DNA from: Malachius bipustulatus
Taxonomy: Eukaryota; Arthropoda; Insecta; Coleoptera; Melyridae
Assembly (NCBI GenBank): GCA_910589415.1
Contig: OU342631.1
Span: 992,001-1,056,000 of the forward strand
Length of the DNA: 64,000 bases
Direction: 5' to 3'
Program-made: the position numbers and the translations under genes
The notes under the pieces: generated by a model
The model's input: the letters and a program-made list of their open reading frames with translations, nothing else
Told to the model about the DNA's origin: nothing
Databases searched by the model: none
Shown: piece by piece, positions 54,980-64,000 of the stretch
Numbering within the stretch: the stretch's first letter is position 1
Layout of the letters: each line of letters opens with the position of its first letter

Positions 54980-56510
54980 TTGAGACGAATTTCATTGCCT
55001 TTTCTTCAGGATAAAACACGCTCCTGCGTCCCTCAGTACTTACGTGGTAGATTTAGTTCACCTGATTCTGGTTCGAGATCGATGGGTTTGGATGAGAAGA
55101 CATTTTGAACTACGAAAGTACAATAAAACACGCGAGATTTCTCATATAGCTCGATATATTCAGTTTGAGAACAATTCGTTATCACAAATGAAAATTTACA
55201 GAATTTATGTATCTTTTCCTTCGAGCTACATGGAGGGGGAATGGGTGCTAAGTGCTAGGAAACCCCTGGGAAAAACCTAGCCCATCTATAAAATAGCAAG
55301 TCCTTTATCTAATTAGTTCAATTCAAATGAATTTCTACACTGAAAAAGACACGACTCATCAGCGGCCCATGGCTGGTGGATCACTTAGCACCCATATCCC
55401 CCTCCATGTAGCTCGAAAGAAAAGATAGTATCTTTTCTTTCTTTAAAATTCACAGAATTTATGTAATTATTACATAATTTCTGTGAATTTTCATTTGTGA
55501 TAACGAATTATTCTCAAACTGAATATATCGAGCTACTCTCTGTACACTGAGAGTTGTCCGTTGTCATGCCACACTGATTCTGACTAAACAATTTCATTTA
55601 ATTCGATTTGAATCGTACACTTATTTCTAAGTCGAACCAGATGTGGTATCGCAGTTCGTGTCAGTGGCGTGTGTTGAGGAATAATGAATATCCTCCAAAT
55701 ATATTATTTCGACAAGTTATTGACGAAGTAGTGCCTTGCAACTTTTTGATAACAGATATATATATAATGCAAGTAAATAAGAATGATAATAATTATTGTT
55801 ATCATCATGATAGAAATATATCATGTCACCTACCTGCTGGTTGCCGTTTAAAAGAAAGAATAACACCTCCGTTTTCTTATTCGCAAGTAAAATATTCCAG
55901 CAATTTTATCACAAGACCACGTACTAGGGAGTTCATTCGTTTCCCAGGCAAAACAAGGAAATAGATTTTTAGGCATTCGCGAAATTAAGTTACTCATAGT
56001 TTATCACACCGTACAATATAACACAGGTAATTCTGCTAATTTCGTATTAAAAACGTTTCAAATCACAACAAAAACCTTATTTAGTATATTTACCGCTGAC
56101 ACTGACACTACTGAGAGTAGCGACGATAATCTTATCGTAATATCGTATCAATCTAAGCGTATCAAGACGCGAGTCGATACTTCCGTCTCACTCTCGCTCA
56201 TCTTTTTAGAATTGCTGACGATTCAAACGTATTTCTGACAATACGTCCCATTTTAACTCGATTGACTATGCAATGCAATAGAAGGAGCAAGAAACATAAC
56301 GAGATGATGTATCCTTAGTTCTCACAACAGACAACTCTCAGTGTACAGACTTTATGTGAGAAATCTCGTGTTTTATTGTAGGCTTAGTTCAAAATGTATT
56401 CCCATCCAAACCCATCGATCTCGAACCAGAACCAGGTGAACTAAATCTACCACGTAAGTACTGAGGGACGCAGGAGCATCCTGAAGATAAGGTAATGAAA
56501 TTCGTCTCAA
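54980..56510. mobile_element. foldback element interrupted by a nested MITE
   Basis: 54980-55146 plus 55536-55563 together are the inverted counterpart of 56325-56510: TTGAGACGAATTTCATT, CTGCGTCCCTCAGTACTTAC, TCGAGATCGATGGGTTTGG, AATAAAACACG and CTGTACACTGAGAGTTGT all recur as complements. The left arm is split by the MITE 55149-55533; the right arm preserves the uninterrupted order. The unique interior (55564-56324) has a 118-codon plus-strand frame at 55608 without motifs. Outer limits are uncertain. Confidence 0.8.
55149..55533. mobile_element. 385-bp MITE nested in the left arm
   Basis: Ends GCTCGATATATTCAGTTTGA (55149) and its complement (ending 55533) are flanked by TA (55147-55148, 55534-55535). 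Arms exceed 100 bp, with a second inner inverted segment (ACAGAATTTATGTA...TACATAATTTCTGT). Confidence 0.85.
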
Positions 56511-57339
56511 GGCAGACATGGATGGCCATTTCGCTCTACAATTCATCGGCTAGGCCCATTGACAAGTGCAATTCCGTATCTTTTGTGTAAAATTAGTTGA
56601 TTATTTATCCGGAAAATTCACACGTAACTCCGGGATTTATATAGTTAGTATAGCTACATTTATGTTGGTGACCGTAACTATCAACACTATGCAGACAGTT
56701 TTATCTCGAAATTTTTATCGTTATGGTAACTTTTATTTGAGAGAAGTTATTATTTACCATCAAAATAGGGAAAACAACTACTCGTATTAGGATACATTTT
56801 TGCGAGATTTTTATAAGCGTCTGTAAACTGATATGTGAAAATAAAACTCAGCGATTTATATCATCAGTTGAAAATAAATTCCATTGTACATGAGTCTTAA
56901 TAATAAATAAAAAAAGGATTTCCATCATTTGAACATCAACTGTAATAATAATAATATCTCTCTTTATTGTACAAAAATTGCAACAATCATTGAACAGTAC
57001 AATAGCGTTACGTAATGAAAAAAATTCAGTGAACAGAAACGATACCAATTCACACAAATCGCATGCGTATTCATTAGGTCGTACGCAAGCGATTTAACAT
57101 CAAAAAAAGAAAACTCCAAACAACAGACAGTGTACATTAATGCATTAGTCTATACATATAGTTCCTAATACTATATCGACGTAAAATGGGGATGTCCAGA
57201 TGCTATCAAGCAAAAGTATCTATATTTTCAGGTGGTTAAGTCACAAAAAGTGGGGGTGAGGAAGACAGTATATCCATGGAAGTAGATGGTTCCAGCTCTG
57301 TCAAATGTCTCCGCAGATATAATTTGAATTGAGAGAATC
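56511..57339. other. AT-rich spacer
   Basis: No gene or repeat recognised. Confidence 0.3.
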
Positions 57340-57586
57340 GAGCCTGGCGTGGCCTCGCGGTTAAGTAGCGAGAACTGCTTGATCGTTGGATCCGTCGGAC
57401 TGAGTTCGATTCTCGGTGAAGGCTCTGGGTGTCTGTGTTGTTTCTACTATTTATTTGGCATACTTGAGGCTGGGTGTATGAGCAAGAGGTTCCAAACCCA
57501 TATTACCGGTGTGAAGCGACTTTGTCTTACCTACATAGGGAAGACCGATGCTCCCCCTTTAAAAAAAAAAAAAAAAAAAAAAAAAA
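57340..57586 (+). mobile_element. tRNA-derived SINE
   Basis: The tRNA-like head has an A-box region (TGGCCTCGCGGTTAAG, about 57350-57365) and a B-box (GAGTTCGATTC, 57402-57412) of the RNA polymerase III promoter, then an unrelated body of about 140 bp, then 26 A residues (57561-57586). TGAGAGAATC (57330-57339) and TGAGAAAATC (57588-57597) are a 9/10 target duplication. A long pure A-tail suggests a fairly recent insertion. Confidence 0.85.
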
Positions 57587-57609
57587 CTGAGAAAATCTAA
57601 CGGTTGATG

Positions 57610-60240
57610 GGGCTAGTCTGAAATGGTTCAAGTATTTTATAGTATTAATAAGTATTGTTTTATAGCCGCGTATGTAAACGTCTTTTCAGTATACGAGAGG
57701 TCGTGGGTTGGTAGTCTAAATAGATTGAACAGAGTACGATAATTGTGATTGAATCGAAAAGGATCAAGCTTAGCCTGATTTTTGTAGATAAATTTGAGGA
57801 GGGAGAAAACATACAGGGCGGGCAATGTTAGAAGACCAAGTCGTTTAAAATGCCCCCTGCAAGACTCCTGGATGGATAGGCCTGCTAGGATCCTAAGAGC
57901 CCTCTTCTGAAGAAGGAAAACTCTACGGAGACTTCTCGGTGCTGCCCCAGACGGCGATGCCATATGCAACATGACCGTAATGTAAACCGTAGAAATGTCC
58001 GTAATATGCTGAGAGCAGTATATTATGAGAAACAGTATGTTGGAGTCGTCTCAAAAGGAAACAAGAGCTAGAGAGTCTGCGGCATAAGAGGTCTGTATGG
58101 GCTGACCAGGTTAGATTTTGGTCAATGTGAAAGCCCAAAAATTTCACGACTCCTCTGGGCTTATTCACGACATTATCATTATGGATGTCAGGCAGAGAGG
58201 GTATGCGTATCCGGTAGAATAAAAGTCTATCAACTCAGTTTTTGCTAAGTTTAGTTTAAGTCTATTGACTCGAAGCCATGTAGATGCTTTCTTCAACGGG
58301 TCTTGAATTGTTGATATAATTTGCGAAAGGTCGTTAGTTTTATCTTGATAAGAATAGTTGTATCGTCTGCATAGTTAACACAAAGGGAATTTGCTGATGT
58401 TATTTCGAGACCTAAGTTGTTGGTGAAAATAAGGAATAGGAGAAGACCAAGGACACTGCCCTGTGGAACTCCAGACGAGATAGGAGCAAAAAGGGACCTG
58501 GTCACTCGGCCATCCGATCCAGTCAATGTCACCGCCTGAGTTCTACCCTGCAAGTAGCTAGAGAACCAGGAAAGGGCCAGTCTGCGTACTCCCACATCTT
58601 CCAGTTTCAGAAGGAGGCATTCATGGCACACACTATCGAATGCCTTGGAGAGGTCCAAAAGCCACCCTGCTGTGCGGATGCCATCCTCCATTACCCCAGA
58701 AATGAACTCCGTGAGTTGAATGAGAGCAGTCTCAGTTGATCTGTTTCTCAAAAATCCATGCTGGGAGTCAGATAGGGTTCCAGTTTGTACAAGAAAGTTT
58801 AAGAGACGAGATGAAACTAGGGATTCAATAATTTTGTCAAAGACGGAAAGCAGACTAATTGGTCTGTAATTGGTCTGAAAATGGGCTTAACTAGGGCAGC
58901 CTTGAGTTGTTCGGGGAATACTCCAGTCAGAAAGGAGCTGTTGATAATCTCTGCGAGTGGATGATCCAGTTCGGATATGCAGTGTTTGTCAATGAAGGAT
59001 GGAATTTCATCCAGGCCAGATGACATTTTGCCCCTGAATCTGGAGACGACTCCAATGATTTCCGTGGGCGAAGTGATGTAGAACATGAATAACGAAAAGA
59101 CAAGATTTAACACCTTAGAAGCATGTGTATGACTATAATAGGTGAGGGAATCGTTTGAGAGGAAAACGGTATTGAGCATTTTGGACATTTCCTCTGGATC
59201 CTCCGAAGTTGTACCCCCAAAGTTCAGCTCTATAATTTTTGAGAAGGAGTTGTCGACTGGCAGTGTTTGCTTATAAGAGACCACCCAGATTTAATGGGAT
59301 TTTCAGATTCGCTAATGAAAATATTGCGTCGTTTGGTTTCCTGCCTTACCAAGTACTTGAACTTTCGTTGGAGTTTGATAAGTTGTAGTTTGAACTGCGC
59401 GTTAGAAGTATTTTTCAGAGGATTGGGGAGATTAAGTTTATCATATAGTTGACGTATCTCGGGGCCAATCTGATGGGTCCCGCGAGTCGAGTGGTGTGAA
59501 TTTTAGATTTTTCGAGTATTTGTTGAAGAAAAAGGCCAGAGTATCCGAAAAGTAATAAATTTGGAATTTGTGTCTGATGCGTCTAGTACATTCTGCCATT
59601 TCACATGTGGAAGTTTGTTCTTAAATTGCAGAAGTAGAAGAGGATTTTTTATATCTCGTTTCCTTCTGAACGATGGTTCAACGATGGGTTCGCAGCATTG
59701 TTTCATGATAGAAGCTCGAAGGGTATTGCTGTCTAATAGTTTCAGCATACCTGAAATGGCTACGCTGTCTATGCAAGTTGTCGAAGTAGCAGTAATCCTT
59801 GTGGGGGTGTTAATACACAAACGGAAGCCATGGGAAGAGAGAACCTCAGTCAGACAGGAGGTGTTAAAATTGTCACAGAGCACGTCAATGTTGAAATCAG
59901 CAGCCAGGACTACGTAAGCTGTGATCCGAAAAACCTCGTCAAGTAATCCGTCTAGGTGATAAATAAAGTCTCTTACACGAGAGCTAGGTGTACGATATAC
60001 AAATAGTATGATTACTTTTTGTGAAAGAAATTTGGTTTCGGATGCCGAGATTTCACATATTATGAGGGGTTGCAAAAGGGAGTAAAGGGTTTGTACGTTT
60101 CTGCTCTCAATGTCACATCTGCTATAGACAGAAGAGCCCCCACATGCCGACTGTCTGCCATAGGAAGAGGAGAGGTTGTAATTTTCAATACTGATGTTTT
60201 GGATATTCTCTGCAATTAGAAAATGTTCATTTAGGAAAGA
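57610..60240 (-). pseudogene. decayed APE-type LINE (jockey/CR1-like) ORF2
   Basis: Minus strand, in order: APE endonuclease from about 60240 (NYNLSSSYGRQSACGG; later VVLAADFNID and TCIDSV); linker with SGLDEIPSFIDKHC (about 59030); RT with RNRSTETALIQLTEF, LLDLSKAFDSVCHECLL, SSGVPQGSVLGLLLFL and NYADDTTIL (about 58375); C-terminal SLRRVFLLQKRALRILAG (about 57920). Catalytic YADD and FDSV survive. Several frameshifts (near 58180, 58290, 58790 and 59290-59500) prevent a single product. The 5' part is missing or unrecognised; the 3' end abuts the SINE. Confidence 0.88.
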
Positions 60241-61669
60241 AACTCAGGAAATCCCAGATCAGATCATCAGATCATAAAATAATTACACTATAATTTATAC
60301 TAATTTACACTATAACTAGATACATGTTTATTAATCATACATGATAAAAAAAGTCTAATGCATTTGATTAATAATTAACACTATTATTGCAATTATTACT
60401 AATCGAATATATTAATCGATTCAGAACTTTTCCATAATAAATCAAGGTATTCTATTGGTTGAAAGCTGCTGAAATTAATGCTTGTTTAGAAAGGTGTAAT
60501 AATCTAAGATAAATGGATTTCGGTTATCCATGGATTCGATATTGATCTAAGAAAGTGTTTACCTATATCATATTGTCCAAATCCGTGAATAACCATGACC
60601 TAAAAATCGTTATCTACCATGATAGAAAATTTTTTAGGGCATATATTTTGTAAATCCAGGATCATGCTACATGCTCACTGAAAAAATTCAGAATATTATA
60701 AAAGTTTTCCATAAATGAAGCAGTTTCTATGAGCGAAAAATACAAGTAAATCTTAACCTTGTTTTATGTTTCTGCAACATCTATTTAGATAGGTAGTGTA
60801 TTTTCAACTTTTTTTCAATTTTCAATTGTTTGCTTTGGCAAACATTTCTCGGATATAGCAACGTGATGAAGCTTATTAAAGAGGAATCGGTGCTGTCTTC
60901 ACACTCGTGTGATGAGTGTCGATCTAAGGTATTTATTATGTATTGTCGAATTTTTTCCAGTATTTATGATCAAAATTACACCCAAAATTAATGTCAAAAA
61001 TACGCATTCTGAAGAGTATTACTTAAATTACCTATAATACTATCTATGAAATTTTATCTATTTTAGCAAATATTCTTCTTTTTATATCTTGCGATTATTT
61101 CCTGTTGAATCTTGACTGGCGAACATCCTATAGAACCTTATTATTCTATTAGAATCACTCTGTATAAAAGTAAATATATGATCCACTCATACATAATTTT
61201 TTTGCCATACAAAACTATCTCAGAAAGCACAACAATCAATTAAATAATTAGTTTAATTTATCAATAATTACTTCCAGAGGAATCCAATTAGCCTTACTAA
61301 TTAGCTGGAGCCATATTACCTATTAACCAAACTAGTGAGTTAATTGGCTAGCTAGGAGCGCCACTGAAGCAGTGGAGCCCTGAAGTGTTTTAGATAAACT
61401 AGCGATTTTCATTTACTTCTTTTAGCACCAAACTCCAAAGAGAAATAAATCCTTAATATAAATGAAGTACTTACTAAAATTTCCGAAAAATACAACGACA
61501 GACTTATCGCGAAAATGCAATCACTGGTGATATTAGGTACTACTGATAATTGAAATAAATTAAATAATTATCGGCGAACCCTTATAGAAACAGGGAAAAA
61601 TATTCAAACTTCACTGGTCGAGCAGATCATACGAGCATACGAGTCTTGTTATCAAGCCACATGACAAAT
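60241..61669. other. AT-rich DNA without recognised genes
   Basis: Only short frames; no clear terminal repeats. Confidence 0.35.
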
Positions 61670-61833
61670 TATTATTTTTTATTTTATTATTAGGGAAATT
61701 GGTTGGGTCAGACGTAGATGTTGTCCAGTGTAACAAAAACTAAGTTATGATATTACACAAAATTCCGAATTAAACCAAAACTAAATATAATCCGATCCAA
61801 CCAATTTCCCTAATAATAAACTAAAAAATAATA
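61670..61833. mobile_element. 164-bp MITE
   Basis: Inverted repeats of about 40 bp (TATTATTTTTTA, then TTATTATTAGGGAAATTGGT) at 61670-61709 and 61794-61833 with two mismatches. Target duplication not clear. Confidence 0.8.
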
Positions 61834-63114
61834 GAATGTGCGGCTTGAACAAGTCTCAAGACCATCCGTCGATGGTAACCAAATTGGCTAAGTACTTCCC
61901 GGATTATAGTTTTATTTATTTACGAACTAGCAAATTCGATCAACTTTGTTATTTTTTTACCTACGTGCCATTGTTATTTCTAGAGGAATAAAACAAGATA
62001 TCAATTGATAGATTCTGCCTAGTGTGATAATAATTACTTATTATAGTAGTAATTACCTATCAAAGTAGAATAGTTAGGGATACTATGAAACAAATTGTAA
62101 CAGCTAATATAGATACTTACCGATAAAGTTGAAAGTTGAAAAACAGACTCTTCAGGTTACTGAGTTTTAATAGTACAAAATGATCTACTTAGAAGTTTCT
62201 ATCTCGATAATGGACTTTATTTCTCAGGATATGTTTTTGTGCTCTGATCTCTTATCTTTTAAGTACCTAGCAGTGTAAATCAGGTGAATTATTTTCTTAA
62301 TTCAAGAACTTTTTGGAAGCTTTTTGAATTTATGAAGTTATTATTAAGAGATTATTTTAATTCTAGGTGCGTTTCGTTCATTATACATATAAGTATAAGT
62401 GGTTCAACTACATATCTTTGGAGTGTATATTATGTTTTCGTATAATGGAGTCGCATTTAGTCGTATCTTTCATTGTGAGAATGATGAAGTATGGGTAAAA
62501 TATACTCATACTAAAAGTGAAGGATGCGAATGAGTGTGGTTCTATTGAGCGAGAACATACATATTTTGGGGATGTGAAACTGGACCTCTTTGAAATGGAC
62601 CTCAATGAACATCACATACTCGTATTTATTTCGGCTTTAATTCATTAACCATCAAAGCCGTACCGTCGACTTTTACAATTTGATTAACAACTTTACAAAA
62701 TAACTCATTTTTATTCATTCCTAAACTCAAAGACTAAATTACAAGAATATTTAACAGAGTAAAATTTTAATAGGTAGGTATATTATTCCATTCCAGATTT
62801 TTTTTAAATTAGAGTTGACTATAGAAAATTTGAAATATACTGGTAGCTGCTACCTTTGAACTACCTTTGACAAGCTAAATTTTGAAAGGTTGAGGATGTT
62901 TTTTAATCAAATTTTATTCTATTTTGAATTTTAACTGTTGTTCTATGATGCAAAATGAGAGCGTTCCACTCCAACATCTCCTTTGAGAAACCTATCTCTA
63001 ATTAGCTCGTGGGCCTGGTGATGAGGTTTTTGAACCTCGAAACCGATCGCTCAATCTAATTATACACGCGTTTTGTGGATTTTTGGATCTTTTATTTCAC
63101 CGAATTAACCTTCA
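61834..63114. other. AT-rich DNA without recognised genes
   Basis: No family motif, splice-bounded exon or repeat ends seen. Confidence 0.35.
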
Positions 63115-64000
63115 CGAAGACTTTTATTTCATAATTATTGAAGACCAATATGGTGGGGTGAGTGTAAATATTGTTCTTTCGTCTGTCAACTCTAACCATG
63201 GAAAGCTACCTCTTTTGAAGCAGTTTTTTTTGGCTACTAAGTCGGCTTTCTCATTCCCTTGAATACAGACATGGGAAATTGTATAGGAAAATGATCCCAT
63301 CTGCGCATTCCGCAAGCTTGGCTTTAATTTGTTTGAGAAGAGGGATGAAGGATCTGTTTAATAGCCAGGAGGGAGCTTAAAGAGTCAGAACCGATGTTGG
63401 GGGGTAGAGATTATGTCTTCGACTGCTCTAAGAACAAATAACTCGTCAGAGACTTGGAACCGTTGGTGTGTAGATTAGATTGAAACTTGGAAAGCGGAAA
63501 AGAATGTTGTAAGAGTTGTTACTGGTTGATGACTTTTCGAGCGAGTTAAGCTAGATGTTGATATGGGGTTGTGTCAGCGACCAGGGAGAGGGGAGGGTTG
63601 GAGGAAGCGAATTCGCCCTAAAAATTGGTTAATTTCAGTTTCAATGCGATGAATTCTGTTGTAGACGGGGGGGGGGGATGAGGCGAGGATTATAATTGAA
63701 AAGAGGTTTGAAGCTGTTAGAAGTAACAAGAGAAAAATCGGGACTTTTTTGACTCATTGGTACATTGGCGGCGTAGTTTAGCGACATGAGCTTGGCTCGT
63801 AGCTCAAAAAGTAGTTCGCCTGTGAGTGAAAGGAGACTTTCATTAGGGGTGGTGCAGAAGGCGTCGGTAGCAATTCTCAGAGCAGTCGACTGAATAACTT
63901 CCATGGGCCTGCGATAAGCACGAAGAAGCGTGGTTGGTGTCGGCCCCCCAAGAGTAACCCGGCAAGACTCATCATATTTGCGCATCACATCAGATATGCT
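63115..64000 (-). pseudogene. I-clade-like LINE fragment (RT C-terminus and RNase H), cut by window end
   Basis: Minus strand from the right edge: VIQSTALRIATDAFCTTPNE and SLLSLTGELLFELRAKL match the RT-RNase H connector of I/R1/Loa-type non-LTR elements. SDSLSSLLAIKQI (about 63390) and CIQGNEKADLVAKK (about 63250) match RNase H. Frames change between the pieces, so it is broken. The RT lies beyond 64000. It is a different lineage from the LINE at 57610-60240, which shows no RNase H. Confidence 0.75.

Noticed and set aside
55340..55365. minus-strand CTGATGAG as a hammerhead
   Set aside because: The following GAAA lacks the preceding C and there is no pairable stem II.
57350..57415. functional tRNA gene
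   Set aside because: A- and B-boxes are present but no cloverleaf acceptor pairing; the long body, A-tail and target duplication show a SINE.
57561..57586. A-run as the poly(A) tail of the adjacent LINE
   Set aside because: The LINE is on the minus strand, so its tail would read as T on the plus strand.

Overview
The window is AT-rich eukaryotic DNA, almost certainly from an arthropod and most likely an insect. Reasons: Ty3/gypsy, DIRS, Penelope-like and several non-LTR retrotransposon lineages side by side; many TA-flanked CAGGGTG... MITEs; a tRNA-headed SINE; DUF4817-type DDE transposase relics; and one candidate spliced exon. Nothing looks bacterial. I recognise no complete host gene, and I do not name a species.

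Layout. 1-5060 holds a 618-bp MITE, an inverted 21-bp minisatellite and a well-formed hammerhead-ribozyme motif (about 4549-4616). 5061-10164 is a structurally complete DIRS-type tyrosine-recombinase retrotransposon on the minus strand: gag-like ORF, RT/RNase H/methyltransferase-like ORF, tyrosine recombinase, 125-bp inverted terminal repeats and a 124-bp internal complementary region. 12.7-17 kb is a graveyard: a Penelope-like relic with a degenerate hammerhead, a Harbinger-like MITE, a LINE piece and two opposed pieces of a DDE transposase. A likely host exon lies at 17264-17364. 18.2-20.8 kb holds long-TIR foldback elements, and 23.6-24.7 kb a deleted LINE.

26431-52731 is one Ty3/gypsy locus in an unusual state: LTR - internal - LTR - internal - LTR. 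The period is exactly 11,790 bp, the copies look identical, and a single 4-bp TTAT duplication flanks the whole array. Each unit encodes Gag and, in the -1 frame, Pol (protease, RT, RNase H, integrase). An A AAA AAC slippery heptamer sits in the overlap. No env-like frame exists; 3.6 kb of repeat-rich non-coding DNA follows pol.

52.7-64 kb holds more foldback elements, including one nested in the terminal repeat of another, a SINE, a decayed APE-type LINE, a 164-bp MITE and an RNase H-bearing LINE cut by the window end.

How the parts work together: in both intact retroelements the replication enzymes appear to be translated by -1 frameshifting from a Gag-like ORF (T TTA AAC in DIRS, A AAA AAC in gypsy). 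The DIRS recombinase follows the RT ORF with an ATGA stop/start overlap. The ITRs and internal complementary region supply the circle-junction template that the recombinase would use. All other elements are non-autonomous or broken.
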